Shown in pieces: positions 7,552 through 16,325 of a DNA stretch of 64,000 nt (position 1 is the first letter of the stretch; each line of letters opens with the position of its first letter). The notes beneath the pieces were generated by a model. That model searched no databases and was not told where the DNA came from. It saw only the letters and a list, made by a program, of their open reading frames with translations. This stretch comes from JAPHSX01 sp041554195 (GTDB lineage: Bacteria > Pseudomonadota > Gammaproteobacteria > Thiohalomonadales > Thiohalomonadaceae), in contig JBFFMJ010000008.1 in NCBI GenBank assembly GCA_041554195.1, forward strand, positions 77,321 through 141,320, given 5' to 3'. The position numbers were made by a program, and so were the translations under genes.

Positions 7552-10500
7552 ATGGGTTTGATGGCACTCACAACAATTAGCACACGTTTAATGACACCCC
7601 CAGCGATGCTGCTTATTTTACTGAGCCTGCTGGCTTTAAACGGATGTACCAGTGGTGGCGGGGGGGCGACTCTGGTTGCGACTGACGACGATGCAACTAC
7701 TGTTGAGGGCATGGTAGTGTGGATTGATGTTCTGGACAATGATGTAGGCCCAGACATATACATTGCGGATGCCGAATGGCCGCTCCATGGCACCATCGCA
7801 ATCCTGCCGGAAGGTAAGGGCATAAGTTACCAGCCCGACACAGGCTTCATCGGCACCGATAGTTTTACTTACAGTATTGATAGTCCTTCTGCTGAAGCGG
7901 TCTCTGCCACAGTGTCGATTAGCGTTATAGCCGCTAATACCGAAGGCCTGGCAGCAGCTAATGACGGTGCCACCACTTTTATGAATGCCCCGGTATTGAT
8001 TGATGTGCTGGCCAATGATTCTGGCATTGATAATCAAATTACGTCGGTGAGTGTGCCAACCAGTGGCACGGCTACTATTGAAGCCATGGGTATCAACTAT
8101 AAGCCAATTACTGGCTTCACCGGTACCGACACCTTTACCTACGAAGTAAGAGACCATAAAGGCGCTGTTGCAAAAGCGTCAGTTACTGTTTTTATTAGGG
8201 ATAAATACAACGATCCAGTGGCTGTCGATGACCCCGCCACCGTGAGAGAATCCGCACCTGAGCCGATACAGATCAACGTTCTAAGTAACGACTATGATCT
8301 TGATGGGGATCCGCTCAGCATTGTTGCTGTGGCTCAACCAGCCAACGGCAATACCTCTGGCGTCTCCACCTCAATCATTAGTTACCTGCCGGCACCCGGG
8401 TTCAGCGGCGCCGATGACTTCTTCTACATGATTAGCGATGGCCTCGGCGGTACGGCAGTCGCGTCGGTCAATCTCACGGTTACACCAAACACGCCTCCTG
8501 TAGCTGTTAATGACGCTTTTACAGCCGTTCAGGGTTTATCAGTGACCCACGACGTGGTGTTCAATGATAGCGATGCCGACGGTGACAACCTTCGTATAAC
8601 CGGGGTGACACAGCCATTCCATGGCGTCGTCACCATCGCATCTTCAACAACGGTCAGCTACACCTCTGATATAGATTTTGCCGGCACGGACCCCTTTACT
8701 TATACCATCAGCGATGGCTACGGTGGCACGAGCACCGCGTTCGTCACTGTCTCAGTGTTAACGAAACCTAATACGCCCCCCATCGCGAATGACGATCGCG
8801 CAACCACCTTAGTGAATACTCCGGTGACAATCGATGTGCTTGCCAATGACACCGATGCAGACGGGGATAACCTCAGCGTGATAGCCGTAGACCCGTTACT
8901 ATATGATGACACTGCTACCATCGTGCCCGGGGGGATTGAATATACGGTCACAAGTGGCTTTGTGGGGCGACGAGTCTTTGGCTATACCGTGAGTGACGGA
9001 AGAGGTGGCACCGACTACGCTACCGTCGATCTCGCCATTCGGGATGGTTCAGTAAATATACTGCCGGTGGTGGTGGATGACTTCGCCACCACTACAAAAG
9101 ATACTCCGGTACAAATCGATGTACTGGCGAATGACTACGATGTGGACGGAGATACACTTCTTCCTTTTACTACAAGTGAACCTGCCCACGGTACCGTCAC
9201 AGGAGGTCATTCATCTGAGTTATTTTTGTATACACCCAATCCAGGCTTCAGTGGTACCGATACTTTCACTTATAGCGTTAGTGATGGACAAGTAACAGGC
9301 ACACCAAGCCCAGCGACCGTCACGATTACGGTGACTAACACGCCCCCCATCACGGTGAACGACACGGCGAGTACCGTGGAGGACACTCCGTTAACAATCG
9401 ATGTGCTGGCCAATGATACCGATGCTGACGGGGATAACCTCAGCGTGATAGCCGTGGACTCGCCAACAACACAGGGCGGTACCACCACCATCGTAGCCGG
9501 GGAGATTGTGTATCAGCCTGCCAGTGGCTACATCGGTGAAGACACCTTTATCTATGTCGTGAGTGACTTTGATGGTGGTACGGATAAAGCGACGGTTACG
9601 ATCACGGTAACTGCTGCACCAAACACACCACCTGTTGCAGTGAACGACACGGCGAGTACCGTAGAGGACACTCCGTTAACAATCGATGTGCTGGCCAATG
9701 ATACCGATGCTGACGGGGACAACCTCAGCGTGATAGCCGTGGACTCGCCAACAGCACAGGGTGGTACCGCAGCCATCGTAACCGGGGGGATTGAATACAC
9801 GCCCACCGGTAGCTATGTGGGGGACGACACCTTTACCTATACCGTGAGTGATGGTCATGGTGGTACGGATACGGCAACGGTCACTGTTACGGTCGATCCT
9901 GCGTCTTTGGCTCCCGTCATCAGAGTATCAGTAGACTCATTCGGCAACCAGGCACTTGGCAGCAATTTCTTCCTAACAGGTAGCCCAGTCATCAGTGCCA
10001 ATGGTCGCTATGTGGCCTTCCGTTCAGCTGCTGACAATCTGGTGGCCGGTGATAGTTACGGCTATCAGGATATATTCCTCCACGATATCGGTACTGGTAC
10101 AACTACTCGGGTCTCGGTGGACTATGCGGGTAACGAGTTTGTTGGCGACAGTCGAGATCCGGCAATCAATGCTGACGGCCGCTACGTGGCCTTCCGTGTA
10201 CTCACCGAAATTTTCCTGCATGATACTCAGGCAGGTACCTCCACCCAGGTCTCGGTGGATTCGGCCGGTAACTCGTCAAACGGTGATAACTTCTATCCAG
10301 ACATCAGTGCGGATGGAACAAAAATAGTCTTCTACTCCAATGCAACCAACTTGGTGAGCAGTGATACCAACGGCGTGATCGATATATTCCTGCATGACAC
10401 AGGCAGTGGTACAACCACGCGTATCTCGATGGGTCACGATGGCAGTGAGGCGGATGGCAACAGTATCTACCCGGCAATCAGCGCCGATGGCAAGTTCGTA

Positions 10501-11118
10501 GCCTTTGAGTCTGATGCTACCAACCTGGTGACGGGGGATACGAATGGCAAGACGGATATTTTCCTTTATGAAACTGCCACCGGTATCACCACTCGCGTTT
10601 CGGTCGACTCGAGTGGCAATCAGGGTACCAACCCGAGTCGCAAACCGACCATCAGTGCCGACGGGCAATTTGTCGCCTTCGAATCCTCCGCAAATAATCT
10701 GGTGAGTGGAGACACCAACGTGGCCTACGATATCTTCGTGCGGGATACTGTGGGTGATACCACCACTCGCGTATCGGTGGCCTCTGACGGTACGCAGTCC
10801 ACAGACTATGAAAATAGCAATAGTCCGGCAATCAGTGATGATGGCCGTTATGTGACCTTCTACTCTAATGCCACTAACCTGGTGACAGGGGATAGCAATA
10901 TGGTGTCGGACATCTTCAGGCATGACAGGCAAACCGGTGACACTACCCGTGTATCGGTGGATGCGGCCGGGACCCAAGCCAACGGTGCCAGTGTCTTCCC
11001 CGAGATCAGCGCAGATGGCCGTTACGTGGTCTACTATTCAGCGGCTGGTAATTTGGTTAGCGGGGATACCAACGGGGTGGATGATGCCTTCCGTGTAGAT
11101 GTTACGGCTCTACCCTAA
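7552..11118 (+). CDS. Giant surface/periplasmic lipoprotein with Ig/cadherin-like (tandem-95) repeats and a C-terminal propeller-like repeat region
   Basis: The 1188-aa product begins with a signal peptide and lipobox (LLALNGC, Cys about residue 27). Residues about 40-785 are eight repeats of 85-90 residues, each with a core like DVLANDTDADGDNLSV and a closing FTYTVSDGxGGTDTATVTV; these are Big/cadherin-like 'tandem-95' repeats with calcium-binding DxDGD loops. Residues about 790-1188 are seven repeats of about 57 residues reading TRVSVDxxGN...ISADGRYVAFxSxATNLVxGDTNxxxDIFLHD, a TolB/WD40-like propeller. Repeat 2 of this set lacks about 14 residues. Repeats 7 and 8 of the first set are almost identical in DNA. 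Likely adhesion or extracellular scaffold; the ligand is unknown. It stands alone between long non-coding gaps. Confidence 0.85.
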   Translation: MGLMALTTISTRLMTPPAMLLILLSLLALNGCTSGGGGATLVATDDDATTVEGMVVWIDVLDNDVGPDIYIADAEWPLHGTIAILPEGKGISYQPDTGFIGTDSFTYSIDSPSAEAVSATVSISVIAANTEGLAAANDGATTFMNAPVLIDVLANDSGIDNQITSVSVPTSGTATIEAMGINYKPITGFTGTDTFTYEVRDHKGAVAKASVTVFIRDKYNDPVAVDDPATVRESAPEPIQINVLSNDYDLDGDPLSIVAVAQPANGNTSGVSTSIISYLPAPGFSGADDFFYMISDGLGGTAVASVNLTVTPNTPPVAVNDAFTAVQGLSVTHDVVFNDSDADGDNLRITGVTQPFHGVVTIASSTTVSYTSDIDFAGTDPFTYTISDGYGGTSTAFVTVSVLTKPNTPPIANDDRATTLVNTPVTIDVLANDTDADGDNLSVIAVDPLLYDDTATIVPGGIEYTVTSGFVGRRVFGYTVSDGRGGTDYATVDLAIRDGSVNILPVVVDDFATTTKDTPVQIDVLANDYDVDGDTLLPFTTSEPAHGTVTGGHSSELFLYTPNPGFSGTDTFTYSVSDGQVTGTPSPATVTITVTNTPPITVNDTASTVEDTPLTIDVLANDTDADGDNLSVIAVDSPTTQGGTTTIVAGEIVYQPASGYIGEDTFIYVVSDFDGGTDKATVTITVTAAPNTPPVAVNDTASTVEDTPLTIDVLANDTDADGDNLSVIAVDSPTAQGGTAAIVTGGIEYTPTGSYVGDDTFTYTVSDGHGGTDTATVTVTVDPASLAPVIRVSVDSFGNQALGSNFFLTGSPVISANGRYVAFRSAADNLVAGDSYGYQDIFLHDIGTGTTTRVSVDYAGNEFVGDSRDPAINADGRYVAFRVLTEIFLHDTQAGTSTQVSVDSAGNSSNGDNFYPDISADGTKIVFYSNATNLVSSDTNGVIDIFLHDTGSGTTTRISMGHDGSEADGNSIYPAISADGKFVAFESDATNLVTGDTNGKTDIFLYETATGITTRVSVDSSGNQGTNPSRKPTISADGQFVAFESSANNLVSGDTNVAYDIFVRDTVGDTTTRVSVASDGTQSTDYENSNSPAISDDGRYVTFYSNATNLVTGDSNMVSDIFRHDRQTGDTTRVSVDAAGTQANGASVFPEISADGRYVVYYSAAGNLVSGDTNGVDDAFRVDVTALP
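9355..9767 (+). repeat. Near-identical 128-bp DNA repeat inside the tandem-95 gene
   Basis: Bases 9355-9482 and 9640-9767 differ at only a few positions, 285 bp apart, the length of one protein repeat. A more diverged third copy lies at 8815-8893. This is recent intragenic duplication or gene conversion and could allow in-frame loss or gain of repeats. Confidence 0.85.
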
Positions 11119-11348
11119 GTAGGTTGATCGTGGATTAATGGGAAATGGATCTTCCCACCACGCAGTTGCTGCTGGCTTTATTACTGCAAGATGGCAGAGG
11201 TATGTGTTCGCAGGAACAGGACATTATTTCAAGCGCTACTTCTCATACTTAATCGTACTTGGTGATAGAATGTTCACTTCTGGCTAGGAGCGGGTATCTC
11301 GCTACCATCCAGATAAGGTCGCCTTTGGTCGCTTAGGAGGCGTAGCGC

Positions 11349-11425
11349 GTAGGCTAGGCTGAGAAACAAACCCCAACACGGTAGGTAGAATCTATTGGTG
11401 TTTACGTCTGTTCACCCCAACCTAC
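11349..11425. repeat. REP-like inverted pair
   Basis: 11349-11377 reads GTAGGCTAGGCTGAG...CCCCAAC and 11395-11425, on the other strand, reads GTAGGTTGGGGTGAA...CACCAA. Both start with the GTAGGYTRGG head and close with a CCAA tail, an inverted arrangement like REP/BIME elements. Lies in the gap between the giant lipoprotein gene and purN. Confidence 0.5.
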
Positions 11426-11445
11426 GGTACTAAAATTACTATATT

Positions 11446-11584
11446 GATCCCCCCTCTCCCTTACCCTCTCCTTGAAGGAGAGGGGATAGCAATAGTGACT
11501 TCAGAATTTGGCGTTAGAGTGGGTCAGCCTGATGGCAGAAAAAGCCCCTCTCCCCAAGGGAGATGGGTTGGGGAGAGGGGGATC
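11446..11584. mobile_element. 139-bp MITE-like element with GATCCCCC termini
   Basis: Its ends are GATCCCCCCTCTCCC and the inverted counterpart GGGGAGAGGGGGATC. Inside are two further hairpins: 11464-11471 with 11477-11484, and an 11-bp stem 11545-11555 with 11570-11580. There is no coding capacity. It fills the 561-bp gap (11119-11679) together with the REP-like pair; the rest of the gap shows only a weak hairpin at 11139-11157. Confidence 0.6.
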
Positions 11585-11679
11585 TAAACAGGCTTTTGTT
11601 TAGGGCAATTCAATCCTCGGTAAATTACCAGACGGCACAACAACCCTGTCGCACAACAGTATTGTTGTATTTCCTTCTA

Positions 11680-12270
11680 TTAGCCCTCTAAAACCCGGCT
11701 CGCAAACTGCCGAATCGCCTCAGGATAGATCACATGTTCCTGCTCCAGCACACGAGCAGCCAGGGTCTCTGCTGTATCGCCCTCAAGGATCGGCACCCGT
11801 GCCTGTAGCAGCACCTCACCGGAGTCGAGTTCGGCGGTGACCAGATGCACGCTGCAACCGGCCTCGCTGTCGCCCGCCTCGATGGCGCGGGCGTGGGTGT
11901 TGGTGCCCTTGTAGCGGGGCAGCAGTGAGGGGTGGATGTTGAGCATCCGCCCCTCGTAGTGGTGGACGAAATTATCACTAAGGATGCGCATGAATCCGGC
12001 CAGCACCACCAGCTGCGGTTGATAGCCATCAATGGTGCGGCTGAGCTCGGCATCGAAGGCCTCACGGCTGTCGAAGCGGGTGTGGTCGATGACCACGGTC
12101 TCGATGCCAGCCTGTCTGGCCCGCTCCAGCCCGTAGGCATCGGCCTTGTTACTGATCACGGCGCGGATCTCCACCGGCAGCCCGTCATCGGCGGCGGCGT
12201 CGATGATCGCCTGGAGATTGGAACCGCCGCCCGAGATGAGGACGACGATGGGGAGCTTTGTGGCGGACAT
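11680..12270 (-). CDS. purN: Phosphoribosylglycinamide formyltransferase 1 (GART)
   Basis: PurN transfers the formyl group of 10-formyl-THF to GAR, the third step of IMP synthesis. The 196-aa length is typical. The N-terminal phosphate loop VLISGGGSNLQAII, the folate/catalytic segment AGFMRILSDNFV followed by LNIHPSLLPRYKG (the HPS catalytic histidine), and the motif GCSVHLVTAELDSGE with its conserved aspartate are all present. It overlaps the purM stop by one base (TAATG), so the two genes are translationally coupled. No hairpin terminator is evident after it. Confidence 0.96.
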   Translation of the reverse strand: MSATKLPIVVLISGGGSNLQAIIDAAADDGLPVEIRAVISNKADAYGLERARQAGIETVVIDHTRFDSREAFDAELSRTIDGYQPQLVVLAGFMRILSDNFVHHYEGRMLNIHPSLLPRYKGTNTHARAIEAGDSEAGCSVHLVTAELDSGEVLLQARVPILEGDTAETLAARVLEQEHVIYPEAIRQFASRVLEG

Positions 12271-13319
12271 TACTTGATGATGACCTGCTCGCCCTCGCTG
12301 TACTCCTCAATGGAGCCGATGACGACCGCCTCTTCACCATTCGCCTTGAGCACATCGATGGTCTGCTGCGCCTGGGCGGCATCAACCACCACCACCATGC
12401 CGACACCACAGTTAAAGGTACGGTACATCTCGCTCTCGGCGATATTGCCCTGCTGCTGCAGCCAGCCGAAGACGGCGGGGCGCTGCCAGCTGGTCCCGTC
12501 GATGACGGCGCGGCAGTTCTCGGGCAGCACGCGCGGCAGGTTCTCCGGCAGGCCACCACCGGTGATGTGGCACAGTGAGTGGACATCGACCTTAGCGATC
12601 AGATCCAGCAGCGGCTTGACGTAGATGCGGGTCGGCTCCAGCAACTGCTCGCCCAGCGGACGACCGGCGAGGTCATCATCGAGGCTGGCACCGCTGACCT
12701 CCAGCACCTTACGTACCAGCGAGTAGCCGTTAGAGTGAGCACCGGAGGAGGCGATACCGATAATGGTGTCGCCGGCCTTCACCTTGGAGCCGTCGATGAT
12801 TTTGCTCTTCTCGACGATACCGACGCAGAAACCGGCCAGGTCATAATCCTCGCCCTCGTACATGCCGGGCATTTCGGCGGTCTCACCACCGGATAGGGCA
12901 CAGCCGGAGAGTTCACAGCCATCGGCGATGCCCTTGATCACATCGCTGGCGGCATCGACGTTGAGGGCGCCGGTGGCGTAGTAGTCGAGGAAGAACAGCG
13001 GCTCGGCACCGCCGACAATGAGGTCGTTGACGCACATCGCCACCAGGTCGATACCGATGGTGTCGTGCTTGCCCATCATCATCGCCAGTCGCAGCTTGGT
13101 GCCGACGCCATCGGTGCCGGAGACCAGTACCGGCTCCTTGTAGCGATCCAGCGGTACCTCGAACAGTGCGCCGAAGCCACCCAGCCCGCCCATTACGCCG
13201 GGGCGCAGGGTGCGCTTGGCGTGGGGCTTGATGCGCTCGATCAGGCTGTTGCCGGCATCGATGTCTACACCGGCATCACGGTAGCTAAGGCCGGAAGATT
13301 GCTGTTTGTCGTCGCTCAC
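12270..13319 (-). CDS. purM: Phosphoribosylformylglycinamidine cyclo-ligase (AIR synthetase)
   Basis: PurM closes FGAM to AIR using ATP, step five of purine synthesis. At 349 aa it is full length for the family. The N-terminal SYRDAGVDIDAGNSLIERIK and the loop SGTDGVGTKLRLA are diagnostic, as are GIDLVAMCVNDLIVGGAEPLFFLDY (read as two adjoining motifs) and SGGETAEMPGMY. It is the first gene of the purM-purN operon and diverges from the DUF2066 gene across 132 bp. A ribosome site AGGAGAG precedes the ATG. Confidence 0.97.
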   Translation of the reverse strand: MSDDKQQSSGLSYRDAGVDIDAGNSLIERIKPHAKRTLRPGVMGGLGGFGALFEVPLDRYKEPVLVSGTDGVGTKLRLAMMMGKHDTIGIDLVAMCVNDLIVGGAEPLFFLDYYATGALNVDAASDVIKGIADGCELSGCALSGGETAEMPGMYEGEDYDLAGFCVGIVEKSKIIDGSKVKAGDTIIGIASSGAHSNGYSLVRKVLEVSGASLDDDLAGRPLGEQLLEPTRIYVKPLLDLIAKVDVHSLCHITGGGLPENLPRVLPENCRAVIDGTSWQRPAVFGWLQQQGNIAESEMYRTFNCGVGMVVVVDAAQAQQTIDVLKANGEEAVVIGSIEEYSEGEQVIIK

Positions 13320-13451
13320 GGTGCTGCTCTCCTAAAGAGGCCATCGGCCTGGTGGCCGGAAAAAAGAACGGCGTATTCTACCAGCACGTTGGCGCGCCGT
13401 CTTCCTGCTGTGTCTTGACTTGAGCCGGGCAGTGACATAGCTTCCCCCCAC

Positions 13452-14675
13452 ATGAGATACCTTAAATTTATGACGCTTTGCGGATGGCTGTTTATCTGGG
13501 GGCTGCCGGCACAGGCGGCGCAACTCGAGGGGCTGTATGAGGCCGAGGTGGAGCTGGCCGATCAGGGGCGTGCGACACGCGCCACCGCGATGGCCGAGGC
13601 AATGGCGGCGGTGCTGCTCAAGGTGAGTGGTTCCGCTGCCGTGCTCAGCGAGCCGGTGATTAAGAGCGCGATGGAGGATGCTGCCCGTTACGTGCAGCAG
13701 TACCGTTATCGCAATGAGGCGATGCCAGCCGAGAAGCGGCATAAGGGCAAGGGGGGGGCTGCCGAGAATCGACTGTTGCTGTGGGTCGGTTTCGACAGTG
13801 TCAGTATCGACAACCTGTTACGTCGCTTCGGCTTTAACGTGTGGGGTACCGCCCGTCCAAGCACCCTGGTGTGGCTGGCGGTGGATGAGGGCTCGCGCCG
13901 GGTGCTGGTGGGTGCCAATGATCAAGGACTGGTTCGCGAGGTGCTGGAGTCCGAGGCACAACGTCGGGCTATTCCGTTACGTTTGCCGTTGCTGGATCTG
14001 ACCGATCAGTCAAAGGTGCGCCCGGTCGATGTGTGGGGCGGCTTTGTCGATAATATCGAGTCGGCCTCGCTACGCTATGAAACTCAGGCGGTACTTATTG
14101 GCAAGCTCTATCCACTGGGTAAAGAGTGGGAGGGGCGCTGGACCTTGCGTTATCAGGGCGACCAGTACGAGTGGCAGCAGCGCGCGAAGGATGTGCGCAC
14201 GGTGATTGCCAGTGGTGTGGGTGGCATCAGTGATTACCTGTCGCAGCGTTTTGCCGCGAGCAGCGATCCTGGAATGGATCAGCTGGCGCTACGCATAGAA
14301 GGTGTCACGACGATGGATGATTTCCGTCGCATTAACGACTACCTGCTGTCATTGCACGGGGTTTCGGCGGTGACGCTGCGAAAGACCGATGCCACCTCCA
14401 GTAGTTTTCTGGTCGAGATCGAGGGTGGTCGGGAAACCGTACTACAGGCGATCACGATGGGCGATATGCTGGCAGAGGTAGAGCCGCCGCCAGAGGTGTT
14501 GCAGCCCGAATCGCCGATGGAATTGCGCTCGCAATCCGTCGAGGTTTCGCCGTCGCCAGTAGAACCCGCTGCGGGTGAGGTCGGGAGCGACACGCTCAAG
14601 GAAGACGCCGAGGTGCTGCCGCTACAGCCGCAGGTGGTTCCGCTACAGGAGCTGGTCTACCGCCTGCTGTCGTGA
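13452..14675 (+). CDS. DUF2066 domain protein, exported
   Basis: The 407-aa product has a signal peptide (hydrophobic FMTLCGWLFIWGLPAQAA) and the DUF2066 signature near the N-terminus (YEAEVELADQ then AMAAVLLKVSG). DUF2066 proteins are envelope proteins of gammaproteobacteria with no assigned reaction. The C-terminal 90 residues are Pro/Glu-rich and probably disordered. The ribosome site is weak. Its stop overlaps the next start (GTGA), and this gene, the phosphatidyltransferase, the PerM-like permease and hda form one overlapping transcript. The same set next to purM is found in many gammaproteobacteria, which supports the call. Confidence 0.85.
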   Translation: MRYLKFMTLCGWLFIWGLPAQAAQLEGLYEAEVELADQGRATRATAMAEAMAAVLLKVSGSAAVLSEPVIKSAMEDAARYVQQYRYRNEAMPAEKRHKGKGGAAENRLLLWVGFDSVSIDNLLRRFGFNVWGTARPSTLVWLAVDEGSRRVLVGANDQGLVREVLESEAQRRAIPLRLPLLDLTDQSKVRPVDVWGGFVDNIESASLRYETQAVLIGKLYPLGKEWEGRWTLRYQGDQYEWQQRAKDVRTVIASGVGGISDYLSQRFAASSDPGMDQLALRIEGVTTMDDFRRINDYLLSLHGVSAVTLRKTDATSSSFLVEIEGGRETVLQAITMGDMLAEVEPPPEVLQPESPMELRSQSVEVSPSPVEPAAGEVGSDTLKEDAEVLPLQPQVVPLQELVYRLLS

Positions 14676-15247
14676 AAGCACGAGACATCCCCAATCTGAT
14701 CTGTGTGGTGCGTATTCTGCTGGTGATACCCATCGTGGTATTGCTGCTGCGCGATGAGTTTGCCACGGTGCTGGTGCTGTTTGCACTGGCCGGAGCCAGT
14801 GATGGCCTCGATGGATTTCTCGCACGCCGTTTTGACTGGCGTTCGCGACTGGGGGCGATCCTCGACCCCCTGGCCGATAAATTATTGATGTTCTGCACCT
14901 ACGCCACCCTCGGCTGGATGGGGCTGTTGCCGTTGTGGCTGGTGGTGATTGTGCTGGCACGTGATGTGATGATCATCTCCGGTGCGCTGGCCTATCACCG
15001 CCTCTGCGGTGAGATAGAGATGGAGCCGACCCGCATTAGCAAGGCCAACACCCTGTTTCAAATCCTCCTGGTATTGCTGGTGATGGTGATGCCGCTGGGT
15101 CTGGCCCTGCCGGTCTGGGGGATGACTACTCTGATTGCGGTAGTGGCAGCGACCTCCCTGCTGAGTGGTGGAAATTATGTCTGGGAGTGGGCGCACCGTG
15201 CGCATCGCTGTCGGGAAAAAGGAGAGAAGAGGGAAGGGAATGAGTGA
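14672..15247 (+). CDS. CDP-alcohol phosphatidyltransferase family protein
   Basis: This 191-aa membrane enzyme carries the family signature DGxxARx8GxxxDxxxD (SDGLDGFLARRFDW then RLGAILDPLADK, about residues 47-72), which binds the metal and CDP group. It should join a CDP-activated lipid to an alcohol such as glycerol-3-phosphate. Five to six membrane helices are visible. It resembles PgsA but sits in the DUF2066/PerM/hda cluster rather than near uvrC, so the acceptor is uncertain. Start is a GTG overlapping the previous stop by 4 nt. The C-terminus is a charged Arg/Lys/Glu tail. Confidence 0.85.
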   Translation: MKARDIPNLICVVRILLVIPIVVLLLRDEFATVLVLFALAGASDGLDGFLARRFDWRSRLGAILDPLADKLLMFCTYATLGWMGLLPLWLVVIVLARDVMIISGALAYHRLCGEIEMEPTRISKANTLFQILLVLLVMVMPLGLALPVWGMTTLIAVVAATSLLSGGNYVWEWAHRAHRCREKGEKREGNE

Positions 15248-16325
15248 GTCACAAAAATGGTTTCTGTTGGCCTGGCTGGGTTTTGGTGGAGTACTGCTCT
15301 ACCTGTTGGCCCCGGTTCTGACCCCGTTCCTGATCGCTGCGGTGCTGGCCTATATTGGCGACCCGCTGGTGGACAGGCTAGAGGCACACAAGCTCTCGCG
15401 CACCCTCTCGGTGGTGAGCGTCTTTGTCACCCTGACACTGATTGCCCTGCTGCTGCTGGTGGTGCTGGTGCCGATGCTGGAGCGCCAGGTGGGCTTGCTG
15501 ATCAGCAAGCTACCGGTCTATCTGCACTGGCTACAGCACACGGCTATTCCGGCGTTGAGCGAGCGCCTCGGTTTTGAGGGCCCGCTCCTTGACCCGGTGG
15601 CCCTGCAGGAGTCGCTGCGCGAACAGTGGCAACAGGCGGGCGGGGCGGTGAAGGGGGTGGTCGGCGTGATCTCCAAATCGGGCATGACCCTGTTGGCGAT
15701 GCTCGCCAATCTGGTGCTGATCCCGGTGGTCACCTTCTATATGTTGCGCGACTGGGACATTCTGGTGGCACGGGTGCATGAGCTGATCCCGCGTCGCTAT
15801 GAACCCCTGATGGTGCGTATTGCCCGCTCCTCCGATGAGGTGTTGGGGGCCTTCCTGCGTGGCCAGCTTACGGTGATGTTGGCGCTGGGGGTGATCTATT
15901 CGGTTGGCCTAAGTATTGTCGGGCTGGAACTCGCGGTGCTGATCGGTATGCTGGCCGGGGTGGTGAGTTTTGTCCCCTACCTCGGCTTTATCGTCGGCAT
16001 TATAGTCGCCGGGATCGCCGCCCTGATGCAGTTTCAGGAGCTAATGCCACTGCTCTACGTGCTTATCGTCTTTGGCATCGGCCAGATGATCGAGGGGATG
16101 TTACTGACCCCGATGCTGGTGGGTGAGAAGATCGGCCTGCACCCGGTGGCGGTGATCTTCGCGGTGTTGGCCGGTGGTCAACTGTTCGGCTTTTTCGGTA
16201 TCCTGCTCGCCCTGCCGGTGGCGGCGGTGGTGATGGTGGTGCTGCGTTATACGCACGAGCGTTATGTCGGCAGCAGCCTTTACGCGAAAACAGAAGAGTC
16301 GCCCCAAGGGCCACAAGAGCCATGA
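15240..16325 (+). CDS. PerM-like AI-2E family transporter
   Basis: The 361-aa protein has about seven to eight membrane helices in the AI-2E exporter/PerM arrangement: a paired N-terminal hydrophobic region, a periplasmic stretch, then GQLTVMLALGVIYSVGL, FVPYLGFIVG and the conserved IGLHPVAVIFAVLAGGQLFG near the end. The start at 15240 follows GGGAAGGG and overlaps the previous stop by 8 nt; a farther upstream start would lie deep in that gene. Family members export small molecules or act in Na+/H+ exchange; the substrate here is not predictable. E. coli perM lies near purMN/hda too, consistent with synteny. Confidence 0.88.
   Translation: MSESQKWFLLAWLGFGGVLLYLLAPVLTPFLIAAVLAYIGDPLVDRLEAHKLSRTLSVVSVFVTLTLIALLLLVVLVPMLERQVGLLISKLPVYLHWLQHTAIPALSERLGFEGPLLDPVALQESLREQWQQAGGAVKGVVGVISKSGMTLLAMLANLVLIPVVTFYMLRDWDILVARVHELIPRRYEPLMVRIARSSDEVLGAFLRGQLTVMLALGVIYSVGLSIVGLELAVLIGMLAGVVSFVPYLGFIVGIIVAGIAALMQFQELMPLLYVLIVFGIGQMIEGMLLTPMLVGEKIGLHPVAVIFAVLAGGQLFGFFGILLALPVAAVVMVVLRYTHERYVGSSLYAKTEESPQGPQEP

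Noticed and set aside
9355..9860. CRISPR-like or satellite repeat
   Set aside because: The repeats are 285 bp apart, in frame, and encode the same protein domain; no short direct-repeat/spacer pattern.
11446..11584. Rho-independent terminator for purN or the giant lipoprotein gene
   Set aside because: The internal hairpins have no T-tract and the outer inverted ends mark a discrete element; a role in termination is possible but not shown.
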